The notes under the pieces were generated by a model that was not told the DNA's origin, did not search any database, and saw only the letters and a program-made list of their open reading frames with translations. A stretch of 11,196 bases of DNA, taken from Clostridia bacterium (GTDB lineage Bacteria > Bacillota > Clostridia > Oscillospirales > CAG-272). The position numbers and the translations under genes are program-made. Shown here in pieces: positions 1 through 6,268 of the stretch (its first letter is position 1; every line of letters starts with the position of its first letter). The stretch is taken from NCBI GenBank assembly GCA_017451975.1, contig JAFTNI010000085.1:1-11196 (forward strand). Direction: 5' to 3'.

Positions 1-393
1 AATCGACAAATCCCTGTCCATACAAGTTTCAGCCACTTGTATGGTATATTTTAAATAATCCTGATTGAATTTTTCCAAATTATCCGTATACAAAATATCG
101 CAGGAGCTCACTTCTCCGGTTCTGTTTTTTACAATGGTATTCACCGCAATACGATCATGCTTTATCAGCTTTTCACCCACCGGAAGTATGTAGAATTCTT
201 TTATGGAAACCGCTGCTTTTCCAACACAAAAATCAAGAAGCATATTGAATTTCATGTGCTTCCTTTTCGATATTTTAATTAAATTTGTCACATCCAAAGT
301 TTTGAAAAATGTAACCATCGGATTCGGTGCTTTCATCCAAAGTTCATATGCCGATGCTCTTGATGTATCTTTGGGGTTAATTTCTCTTGCCAT
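1..393 (-). CDS. CatA-like O-acetyltransferase, 5' part (cut by window edge)
   Basis: Only the first 131 codons are in the window; the frame is still open at base 1. The protein begins MAREINPKDTSRASAYELWM. It resembles the chloramphenicol-acetyltransferase-like family of Clostridia, with an N-terminal substrate-entry segment, a central KFNMLLDFCVGKA helix (about residues 48-60) and an RIAVNTIVKN strand (81-90). Members are expected to be trimeric cytoplasmic enzymes that acetylate a hydroxyl using acetyl-CoA. The catalytic HHxxxDG motif lies near the C-terminus of this family, so it is outside the window and activity cannot be judged. The start is set by AAGGAGG at about 404-410. The ATG shares one base with the stop codon of the upstream AraC-GNAT gene (TAATG), which implies translational coupling. 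Whether chloramphenicol is a substrate is unknown; many CatA-like proteins are not resistance enzymes. Recognition is from remembered family sequence, without a search. Confidence 0.8.
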   Translation of the reverse strand, partial: MAREINPKDTSRASAYELWMKAPNPMVTFFKTLDVTNLIKISKRKHMKFNMLLDFCVGKAAVSIKEFYILPVGEKLIKHDRIAVNTIVKNRTGEVSSCDILYTDNLEKFNQDYLKYTIQVAETCMDRDLSI

Positions 394-1238
394 TATATTG
401 TTTCCTCCTTATCTGAAGATGAAAAGACAAAGCGCTGTGTCGGATAGCCATATTCTATCAGTAATTCCCGCTCTGCAAAACCAAGGCTTTTCAGCAAATC
501 ACGATGCCCAGTATCCGCTTTATCTCCTTCACGATAAGTGGTCATACTGATTTCCTGCCCAGGTAAATAGTTTTCCAAAAGCACTTCTAAAAATAATTTC
601 TGAATCTCTTGATTGCGATATTGTGGATGAATCCCTAAAAAATCAATACTGCCTGAGTTCCTTGAAAATGTCATGGCTCCGATCAAAACATTGTCTTCTT
701 TTAAAGTGAGCGCTCTCTTTTCTTCTATAGCTTTTGTAATCTCATTCAAATAATCCGTTTCATCCATGACCGGATATCCGTCAATCACCAAACGCATCAA
801 ATCCATCCAAGCTGGAATATCTTCTACTCTTGCAATGCAGACATCTTCCTTTGTAAAAACTTTGGAAGGGATATTCTTATGCAATACAAATTGGAGCTGC
901 AACGGATAAAAATTTCCTTTGTCCCGATACTGCGCAGGCGGTACTTTATACATGGATTTAAAGGCAGATGAAAATGCTTGCTGGCTTTCATAACCACAGA
1001 AAAAAGCAACTTCAATGATCGGTTTAGAGGAAAATACCAATAGCTTTGCAGCTTCTGTCAACTGACGTCGCTGCACATAATCATGAATCGTCATTCCTAC
1101 CGTATTGGTAAACATACGGTGCAGGTGGTATTTCGAATAATGAACTGCTTCCGACACCTTTTCCAGATCAAGCTTTTCATCAAGATGAGATTCAATATAG
1201 TCAATGACTGTCTCTATATTCATAATAAGATTTTCCAT
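393..1238 (-). CDS. AraC-type HTH regulator fused to a GNAT acetyltransferase domain
   Basis: A 281-aa protein starting MENLIMNIETVIDYIESHLD. Residues 8-107 form an AraC-type double helix-turn-helix, with YSKYHLHRMF as the first recognition region (34-43) and the typical second motif EVAFFCGYESQQAFSSAFK (76-94). Residues about 130-275 look like a GNAT fold: GIHPQYRNQEIQKLFLE (202-218) at the acetyl-CoA loop position, then DLLKSLGF (247-254). The usual loop R/Q-x-x-G-x-G/A is replaced by RNQEIQ, so all the glycines are missing; the domain may be a ligand sensor, or have weak or no activity. The start at 1238 is chosen because AGGAGGGG lies a few bases upstream. A longer reading from a TTG at 1319 would cover the promoter. 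It has its own candidate promoter, and its stop overlaps the start of the catA-like gene, so it probably controls that unit. Confidence 0.88.
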   Translation of the reverse strand: MENLIMNIETVIDYIESHLDEKLDLEKVSEAVHYSKYHLHRMFTNTVGMTIHDYVQRRQLTEAAKLLVFSSKPIIEVAFFCGYESQQAFSSAFKSMYKVPPAQYRDKGNFYPLQLQFVLHKNIPSKVFTKEDVCIARVEDIPAWMDLMRLVIDGYPVMDETDYLNEITKAIEEKRALTLKEDNVLIGAMTFSRNSGSIDFLGIHPQYRNQEIQKLFLEVLLENYLPGQEISMTTYREGDKADTGHRDLLKSLGFAERELLIEYGYPTQRFVFSSSDKEETI

Positions 1239-1263
1239 TGTTTTCCCCTCCTCTCTGTACAAA

Positions 1264-1272
1264 ATTATAGCA
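1264..1272 (-). promoter_or_regulatory. Candidate promoter of the AraC-GNAT/catA unit
   Basis: On the minus strand this reads TGCTATAAT, a perfect -10 hexamer with the extended TG element. It lies 25 bases upstream of the AraC-GNAT ATG. Transcription would start near 1257 and leave a leader of about 19 nt that holds the AGGAGGGG ribosome binding site. No good -35 box is seen at 16-18 bp, which fits an extended -10 or activator-dependent promoter. Start site and regulation are inferred. Confidence 0.6.
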
Positions 1273-1328
1273 AAGAAACGTGAAGTAGTTTTCATATTTC
1301 TTGCTATTTGCAGCTCCAATCACTTTTC

Positions 1329-1373
1329 AAAAAAGCAGGCAACATAATGATCTACTCATCACATTACCTGCTT
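1329..1373 (-). terminator. Intrinsic terminator of the spoIVB-like gene
   Basis: On the minus strand, AAGCAGGTAA (1373-1364) pairs with TTGCCTGCTT (1342-1333), giving a 10-bp stem with one G-T pair. A further small TGAT/ATCA pairing lies inside the loop, and the stem runs into six Ts (1334-1329). It starts 5 bases after the stop of the spoIVB-like gene and so separates it from the AraC-GNAT promoter downstream. Confidence 0.8.
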
Positions 1374-1377
1374 GAGA

Positions 1378-2391
1378 TTATTCTGCTGCTTCTAACATAT
1401 TCTCTATAAATATCCCATAACCCCGTGTGGGATCATTTACCATAACGTGAGTCACAGCGCCTACAAGCTTGCCATCCTGTATAATCGGGCTGCCCGACAT
1501 TCCCTGCACTATACCGCCCGTTTTGGCAATGAGCGCAGGGTCTGTTATTTCCACGGTGAAGTTTTTCTGCCCGCCCGAAAGGTTTATTTCCGAAATTATT
1601 ATCACGTACTCGCCCCTCGCTTCGCCCTCTACGGTGGTGATGACCTTTGCTTTGCCGCTGTGCAGCTCCTCTTTTGCGCCCACGGGGTAAACCGAGGCAG
1701 AAAGGCTCTGCGGTATTTCAGAAAGAGCGCCCACAATGCCCGCAAGCGTATTCTTCACGATTTTCCCCGTTTTCTTGCCCGTGAAAAAGCCGCGAAGCTC
1801 GCCTGGCGCGCCCTTTTTGCCCTTTATTATCTCCGTAAGCTCCACTTCCTCGCAGGTGCCGTAGGAAATTGGCACAAGCTCGCCCGTTTCACCGTCGCAA
1901 ATACCGTGGCCAAGGCCCGCAAACATAGCCGTTTCAGGGTCTATAAAAGTAACCGTACCTATGCCCGCCGCATTATCGCGCGCAAGCACGCCGATTTTAT
2001 ATTTGCCGTCCTGCCCCGCTTCCGCGCGCACGGTAAAGTTTTTTTCCTCGCCGCCGCGCTTTATTTTAATGCTAAGTTCGCCGCCCGTGCTTTCCACGGC
2101 GTTGCAAAGCTCCTTCGCGCTTTTTATGCGCTTGCCGCCGATTTCCGTTATAACGTCGCCGCGGCAAAGCCCCGCTTCTCGCGCAGGGTTTTTGCTACCG
2201 TTGCCCGCATTCGTGAAGCCGACGATTATCACGCCGTCTGTATGAAGCCGCACACCGAAGGGCACGCCCGCGGCGATAAGCGTTTTTTCGCCCTCGCCCG
2301 GCGCGGCGGCGTAAGCGGGAAAGACCGCAACCGCAAGTATAAGAAACACCGCCGCAAAAAACACTGATGCCGTTTTTTTAGTTTTTGACAT
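1378..2391 (-). CDS. spoIVB: SpoIVB-like PDZ/S55 serine peptidase
   Basis: A 337-aa exported or membrane-anchored protease. Residues about 7-29 are a signal or anchor helix, 43-125 a PDZ domain (NPAREAGLCRGDVITEIGG at 68-86), and 130-337 the S55 peptidase domain. The catalytic triad is visible: H162 in GLGHGI, D284 in ITDPAL and S299 in GIVQGMSGSPI. The 15-residue Asp-Ser spacing matches what I recall for B. subtilis SpoIVB. The C-terminal THVMVNDPTRGYGIFIENML block is also typical. In Bacillus, SpoIVB crosses from the forespore and triggers pro-sigma-K processing through SpoIVFA/SpoIVFB. This protein is shorter than the B. subtilis one (about 426 aa), and neither recN nor spo0A is beside it. 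A weak SD (AAGG) precedes the ATG. I see no convincing sigma-F or sigma-G promoter in 2392-2518. A paralogue with another target is possible. Confidence 0.88.
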   Translation of the reverse strand: MSKTKKTASVFFAAVFLILAVAVFPAYAAAPGEGEKTLIAAGVPFGVRLHTDGVIIVGFTNAGNGSKNPAREAGLCRGDVITEIGGKRIKSAKELCNAVESTGGELSIKIKRGGEEKNFTVRAEAGQDGKYKIGVLARDNAAGIGTVTFIDPETAMFAGLGHGICDGETGELVPISYGTCEEVELTEIIKGKKGAPGELRGFFTGKKTGKIVKNTLAGIVGALSEIPQSLSASVYPVGAKEELHSGKAKVITTVEGEARGEYVIIISEINLSGGQKNFTVEITDPALIAKTGGIVQGMSGSPIIQDGKLVGAVTHVMVNDPTRGYGIFIENMLEAAE

Positions 2392-2518
2392 ATTTCGCCT
2401 TCATTGCGGCTTTTCTTGTTTACACGCCATCGCCGCTTTTGGCGCGGGACTGTTTTTTTCGTCCTCTTTTAATTTGCACCGCGCACGGATTTTTATGTGT
2501 AACAAATTTTTTCAATTT

Positions 2519-2560
2519 AAAAATAAAACGCCGAGGTTTTCCCCTCAGTGTTTTATTTTT
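2519..2560 (-). terminator. Intrinsic terminator ending the PadR cassette
   Basis: Two 18-base arms, 2543-2560 and 2519-2536, are inverted copies that differ at two positions (one is a G-U pair in the minus transcript). They surround a 6-base loop and end in a T-rich run. The first arm overlaps the stop codon at 2553-2555 of the last cassette gene. The A-rich and T-rich outer stems could let it work in both directions. The remaining stretch up to 2391 shows no gene and no clear promoter. Confidence 0.85.
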
Positions 2561-3119
2561 CATTAAGCATCTTCAAAAATCCGCCTGCACCGTAAACCTG
2601 CCATCCGTACATCACAGCACCATCGACCACAAGAGATTTTTTCATTCTGCCGCCTTCAAGCTGAAAAACCTCCATAGGCGATGGATTCAGCAGTAGAATT
2701 TGCTTTATATTCTCGCCTTCATCTGCATTAAGTTCGGGTAATTTTTTGAGTTTTTCAAAAAATCTGATTTTGTTTATGCTTTTTGACATAGGTAAAATAT
2801 AGCCAAAACGCGCAAATTGAACATAATATCTATCGTTTATGAAATGGTATGCTCTTTTATGTGCAAAACAGGTGATAAGCCTGACAGAATAACGCTCCCC
2901 ACGCGCTTCAACCGTGAAATCCGCTTTTTTTGTTATGCGAAAAAACGAAGCAAACATTCCCCTTTTTTTAGTCATTTCATATCCCTTATCTTTACAGAGT
3001 TTTTTAATTCTCTTGTAAAAACTCACGCGCAAAACCACAGCACGAATAAAATTGAATAATATTTTAGCTGCGCAAAGTGCTAATATTATACCTACAGAAT
3101 ACGCAATCACCGCAGACAT
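2553..3119 (-). CDS. Single-TM protein of unknown family, last gene of the PadR cassette
   Basis: A 188-aa protein starting MSAVIAYSVGIILALCAAKI. Residues about 4-30 form one membrane helix. After it comes a basic stretch (RVSFYKRIKKLCKDKGYEMTKKRG, about 31-54) that should be cytoplasmic by the positive-inside rule. The rest is a soluble alpha/beta domain with an FTVEARGERYSVRLITCF strand pair (68-85), an LLLNPSP motif (142-148) and a GGRMKKSLVVDGAVMYGW segment (156-173). I do not recognise a named domain; conserved hypothetical proteins of gut Clostridia look similar from memory. The start at 3119 is chosen because GAGGAGG lies directly upstream, in the 10-base gap after the preceding gene; a longer in-frame reading to 3209 would run into that gene. 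Its position makes it a likely partner of the two membrane proteins before it. Confidence 0.8.
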   Translation of the reverse strand: MSAVIAYSVGIILALCAAKILFNFIRAVVLRVSFYKRIKKLCKDKGYEMTKKRGMFASFFRITKKADFTVEARGERYSVRLITCFAHKRAYHFINDRYYVQFARFGYILPMSKSINKIRFFEKLKKLPELNADEGENIKQILLLNPSPMEVFQLEGGRMKKSLVVDGAVMYGWQVYGAGGFLKMLNEK

Positions 3120-3129
3120 ACTAACCTCC

Positions 3130-3711
3130 TCAATCTTCTCCGATATAATAATCAACAAGCCAATGCTTCTGCGCCGGCAAAATGCAGACAAATTCAGCAA
3201 TAAACACAAGCACCGCGCTTATAAGTATGATTTCTAAATTATCAAAATATCTGAATAAAATCGAAAAAGGTGCAAAACCAAATGTTTTACCGAATAAAAA
3301 ATTCAAAGCAGAAAAGGAAAGAATCGTTGAAAATAAGCTTTCAAAATCATATTTCAAAAAATGAACAATTCCTTTTAAAGGGGTAATAAATTCGCCTTTT
3401 TCGATTTTTCCAAAAACAGTTTTTCTGTTTTCGGCAAACGGAGTTAAAATAAACATTGAGATAAAAAACGAAACCAAAAGGCAAATCTCATATGCCATAC
3501 CGTTAAAAAGCTCCATTTCCTCTCTGTTTTGGTTTGTGAAAAAATCATCCACCGCAGGAACTATCATGCCGATTCCCGGGAAAACCAAATAAGCCAGCAC
3601 AGCTCTGATTATATAAGCCAAAGCAATAGAAAGAAAAAACGAACCGAATGAAACAAGGAGCATATCTCTTGCAATATCCCAGGTGTCTTGCTCATATTTT
3701 TCTTTTTTCAT
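3130..3711 (-). CDS. Multi-pass membrane protein of unknown function
   Basis: A 193-aa protein starting MKKEKYEQDTWDIARDMLLV. Hydrophobic segments lie at about 17-45, 72-92, 126-142 and 157-179, so three or four membrane passes are likely. The loops contain an acidic stretch (VDDFFTNQNREEMELF, about 54-69) and KTVFGKIEKGEF (98-108). No catalytic or transport motif is visible and I do not recognise the family. The start at 3711 has GAGAGGGG at a good distance. An alternative ATG at 3732 overlaps the upstream stop as ATGA but has a poor SD. It is the third gene of the PadR unit and is followed within 10 bases by the single-TM gene. A membrane complex with its neighbours is an inference from operon position only. 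Confidence 0.8.
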   Translation of the reverse strand: MKKEKYEQDTWDIARDMLLVSFGSFFLSIALAYIIRAVLAYLVFPGIGMIVPAVDDFFTNQNREEMELFNGMAYEICLLVSFFISMFILTPFAENRKTVFGKIEKGEFITPLKGIVHFLKYDFESLFSTILSFSALNFLFGKTFGFAPFSILFRYFDNLEIILISAVLVFIAEFVCILPAQKHWLVDYYIGED

Positions 3712-3728
3712 GGTTTTTCCCCTCTCAA

Positions 3729-4355
3729 TCATTCATATAAACTCATATCCGAAACAATTTTTTTGCATTTTTTATTCGTTTTAACGTAAAGAATAATTAT
3801 GCGTATAAATGCCATAAGAAAAATAACACCCAACAAAGCCCCTAAAGATACGCCGACGATTGATATGGTCGTGGGAATTTTGTTGCTGCCGAGTAACTCA
3901 TAATTTTGAAGAATAAATATAATTCTTGAAAGCGAAATCAAAAACGGAAAAGTACAAGCAAAAAAAGCAGCAAAGGTAAGCATTGCCGAAAAACGGTAGT
4001 AAGATTTTACTGTTTTATAGTACATTAGCTTGCCTTCGTTATCGCTTATAAAATCTTCATCAGCTTTCCCTTTTCTCCCTGCAAGATACAAAAAATTGCC
4101 CAATCCGTCGCAAGTATGTTGAACTATATCATAACCGCCAAGTAATGCTGCCGAAGACATATCTGATATTTTTGTTTTATCCGTAGCATGTATTATTGTA
4201 AAACCATCGTTATAATCTACTTTTTTGAATTTATAAAATATACCCAACTGTACAAAAACAAGCTTGTACCCCAAGGCATTCATCTTGTTTATAAAATCCA
4301 GCTCTTTATCAAGGCTTGCAAAAAGACGTATTTTAGTGATAAACTTGTCTTTCAT
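3729..4355 (-). CDS. DUF2812 domain membrane protein
   Basis: A 208-aa protein starting MKDKFITKIRLFASLDKELDF. Residues 1-100 match the DUF2812 pattern: RLFASLDKELDFINKMNALGYKL (10-32) followed by GIFYKFKK (38-45). Membrane segments follow at about 122-148 and 163-190. The function of DUF2812 is unknown; its genes often follow a PadR regulator in Firmicutes, as here. Two ATGs are possible, at 4361 and 4355. The SD AAGGAG (4364-4369) is 8 bases from the second and only 2 from the first, so 4355 is preferred. The SD lies within the end of padR, which suggests coupled translation. The stop at 3729-3731 is next to the following membrane gene. Confidence 0.85.
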   Translation of the reverse strand: MKDKFITKIRLFASLDKELDFINKMNALGYKLVFVQLGIFYKFKKVDYNDGFTIIHATDKTKISDMSSAALLGGYDIVQHTCDGLGNFLYLAGRKGKADEDFISDNEGKLMYYKTVKSYYRFSAMLTFAAFFACTFPFLISLSRIIFILQNYELLGSNKIPTTISIVGVSLGALLGVIFLMAFIRIIILYVKTNKKCKKIVSDMSLYE

Positions 4356-4357
4356 AA

Positions 4358-4672
4358 TCATTTCTCCTTAAAATATTTTTCTGCATTATAGGTAAGCTCT
4401 AACAACCTGGATATTTCTTTTTTTAAAGCCTCTTTGCCATTCTCCGTTATAACATATTCTCTTTTCGAGGGGTCTTCGCATTCACATTCTTTTATATAAC
4501 CTTTATCGTTAAGGGCGCTCAGCGCACCGTAAAGTGTACCTGCCCCCATGCGCACCCTGCCGTTTGTAATAGACTTTATATTTTGCATAATTGCATACCC
4601 ATGCGAGGGGCTCTGCAAAGATAAAAGAATATAAAAAGTGGTTTCCGTAAGCGCCGTATTTGAATTTCCCAT
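4358..4672 (-). CDS. PadR family transcriptional regulator
   Basis: A 104-aa protein with the PadR winged-helix layout: LTETTFYILLSL (8-19), SHGYAIMQNI (23-32), the strongly conserved GAGTLYGALSALNDKGYI (43-60), and the wing KREYVITENGKEAL (70-83). A short C-terminal helix (84-104) gives the small PadR-s2 size class, which dimerises. Such proteins usually repress their own operon and release DNA when an effector binds; the effector here is unknown. It is the first gene of a four-gene unit and has a consensus promoter and a dyad over the start point. The SD before ATG 4672 is weak and distant (GGAAAGG, about 11 bases upstream), which suggests low regulator synthesis compared with the downstream DUF2812 gene. 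Confidence 0.92.
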   Translation of the reverse strand: MGNSNTALTETTFYILLSLQSPSHGYAIMQNIKSITNGRVRMGAGTLYGALSALNDKGYIKECECEDPSKREYVITENGKEALKKEISRLLELTYNAEKYFKEK

Positions 4673-4708
4673 ATATGCTCAAACCTTTCCAGCATAGTAT
4701 ATAGTTTC

Positions 4709-4730
4709 ACGATATATCGTTTGACGATAT
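4709..4730. promoter_or_regulatory. Candidate PadR operator (overlapping dyads)
   Basis: Two inverted repeats overlap here: the 12-base perfect palindrome ACGATATATCGT (4709-4720) and ATATCGT-TTG-ACGATAT (4714-4730). They lie immediately downstream of the -10 box, over the expected transcription start of the padR operon. This is where an autorepressor would block initiation. That PadR binds here is inferred from position and symmetry. Confidence 0.65.
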
Positions 4731-4731
4731 A

Positions 4732-4760
4732 ATTATAACACATATATACATCTTTGTCAA
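4732..4760 (-). promoter_or_regulatory. Consensus sigma-A promoter of the padR operon
   Basis: On the minus strand a perfect TTGACA (-35, 4760-4755) and a perfect TATAAT (-10, 4737-4732) are separated by exactly 17 bases. Expected start is near 4725, giving a leader of about 50 nt before the padR ATG. Such a perfect promoter should be strong unless repressed, which fits the dyad operator beside it. Confidence 0.9.
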
Positions 4761-4770
4761 TATACAAAAT

Positions 4771-4805
4771 AAAAATCCGTAAAGCTTCACGCTTTACGGG
4801 TTTTA
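4771..4805 (-). terminator. Intrinsic terminator of the mutS-like operon
   Basis: A perfect 9-bp stem CCGTAAAGC/GCTTTACGG (4777-4785 and 4791-4799) with a 5-base loop. On the minus strand it is followed by ATTTTTATTTT and preceded by AAAA, so it may act in both directions. It begins about 20 bases after the stop of the 479-aa mutS-like gene. The padR promoter follows directly. Confidence 0.88.
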
Positions 4806-4824
4806 TTTCAATATTCGTTATCTA

Positions 4825-6264
4825 TCACAGCATATCGTATGCATAAATATCTGCCAATGGTTCACCCTCGGCTATTTTATATGAATCTGCGCTCTCTGTA
4901 GTGAGGCTGACTGTGCTGCCGATAAGCTGCCTGCTTTCTGCAAGCTCCATAAGGTGTGTTACAAACACTGCGTGTGAGCCGCTTGCGCAAACAGCTCGCA
5001 ATACGTCTATACCGATTTCCGAGCCCTCGCGCGTTGTTGTCGTAGTAAAAGATTCATTGAAAAGCGCAAGCCCGCCGCCGCGGAGCACGTGAAAATCTTG
5101 TTTCAGGCGTGTAAGTTCCTCGGCAAGCTTGCCATCGCCCAAGCTATCGTCCTCGCCCGATGGGAAATGAGTTAAAATACCGTTATATAAAGGGCATGAA
5201 TATTCCCCTGCCGTGGCAAAAAGCCCTGCCTGAGCCAATATTTGCGATATTCCCACGCTTTTAAGGAACGTGGTTTTTCCGCCTCGGTTATGCCCCGTTA
5301 CAATCAAAATTTTGCCGTTTTCCATAGATATATCGTTGCTCACAATGCTTTCGGGAGCCAAAACAGCGGAAAGGCAAAGGTCGTAAACGCCCTTTGCAAA
5401 TATTCCCCCGCCCGCACGGCAATCTATTTTCGGCATACACAGGGGCAAGCCCTTTTCCTCAATATACCTCTGCAACATAAGCGCCGCCTCATAAAAAGCC
5501 GCTTCTGCACGGATATTGGCAAAAAAATCCTTTACTGCGGAATTTATGCTTGAAATATTTTGGCACAAATTCAATATCATAGAAGTTTTTAACTCGTTTG
5601 CCACATTATATATCATATTATTTCCGCCGAAGAAAATACTGTCCTCGGGCAATTCCGCGTTTTCCGCTTCTCTCTTTTTTCTGTTTCGCGCAGAAGCAAG
5701 CGTTTTTTTCGTTGGCTGAAGCCCCGCAAGCGATGCGCTTTTAAGCTTAAAACCGTTATTAAAAGTGACATTTACCGAAAAAGGCGTATCTGTGTAAAGA
5801 GATGCAAGCCTTTCAAGCTCATTTTTCAGCGGCCCACACGGCTTTTGCCTGTATTCGCCCAGCACGGAAGAGTCAAAGCGGAATTTACTGAAAACACGCG
5901 GGAATTCATCGTATAAATCCAGTAATGCAAGCGTATTTGAAAGGTAATATTTAAGGCGGTCGTGCACCGTGCGGAAGGTTTTGCCGAAGGGGTTTAAATA
6001 AAACTCTTGCGCGCGGCAACAATATTTCTCTATTTCATCTACAAGGGTAGGATTTTTGCAAAAATCCATATAAACGCGTTGTCTTTCAAGTAAAACATCC
6101 ATATTTGCCACGGGAGCGCTGAGTACGCGCAAGAAATTTTTAAAAAGCGACCGGGCTTCTGCAAAAACGGCTTCGCCCACCGTGTAAAAGCCAAGGTCGT
6201 AAAGCGCACGCGCCGATATTTTTGCTTCGCCCTCTGAAACTAAAAGGCTGAATTTTCTTTCCAT
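4825..6264 (-). CDS. MutS-like ATPase A (no mismatch-recognition domain)
   Basis: A 479-aa protein starting MERKFSLLVSEGEAKISARA. The N-terminal half (1-290) is helical and resembles the MutS core/lever region (LLERQRVYMDFCKNP, 58-72). No N-terminal mismatch-binding domain is present; MutS proper is about 850 aa. The C-terminal half is a MutS-type ABC ATPase: Walker A TGHNRGGKTTF (323-333), a signature-like SGEDDSLGDGKLAEEL stretch (369-384), Walker B LALFNES (399-405) and the VTH switch His437. N403 replaces the usual Walker B Asp, while E404 is kept. It lacks the Smr and KOW parts of MutS2. Start 6264 is set by GAGGTG, which overlaps the stop of the upstream paralogue 4 bases away. It probably forms a heterodimer with that neighbour (inference). 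Its DNA substrate and pathway are unknown. Confidence 0.87.
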   Translation of the reverse strand: MERKFSLLVSEGEAKISARALYDLGFYTVGEAVFAEARSLFKNFLRVLSAPVANMDVLLERQRVYMDFCKNPTLVDEIEKYCCRAQEFYLNPFGKTFRTVHDRLKYYLSNTLALLDLYDEFPRVFSKFRFDSSVLGEYRQKPCGPLKNELERLASLYTDTPFSVNVTFNNGFKLKSASLAGLQPTKKTLASARNRKKREAENAELPEDSIFFGGNNMIYNVANELKTSMILNLCQNISSINSAVKDFFANIRAEAAFYEAALMLQRYIEEKGLPLCMPKIDCRAGGGIFAKGVYDLCLSAVLAPESIVSNDISMENGKILIVTGHNRGGKTTFLKSVGISQILAQAGLFATAGEYSCPLYNGILTHFPSGEDDSLGDGKLAEELTRLKQDFHVLRGGGLALFNESFTTTTTREGSEIGIDVLRAVCASGSHAVFVTHLMELAESRQLIGSTVSLTTESADSYKIAEGEPLADIYAYDML

Positions 6265-6268
6265 AAAA

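Noticed and set aside
18..44. 10-bp perfect inverted repeat (18-27 and 35-44) with a 7-base loop in the catA-like gene
   Set aside because: It lies in coding sequence with no T run on either side; probably coincidence, although perfect.
203..550. Plus-strand open frame of 115 codons across the catA/AraC-GNAT junction
   Set aside because: It crosses two well-supported genes on the other strand and looks like no protein.
1239..1319. Extended N-terminus of the AraC-GNAT protein from a TTG at 1319
   Set aside because: It would cover the perfect -10 box, and the internal ATG at 1238 has a much better ribosome binding site.
1447..2367. Plus-strand open frame of 306 codons opposite the spoIVB-like gene
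   Set aside because: It is very rich in Arg, Ala, His and Phe, as expected for the reverse frame of a G+C-biased gene, and has no domain.
3413..3431. AAAACAG/CTGTTTT hairpin in the multi-pass membrane gene
   Set aside because: Short A+T-rich symmetry within coding DNA, expected by chance.
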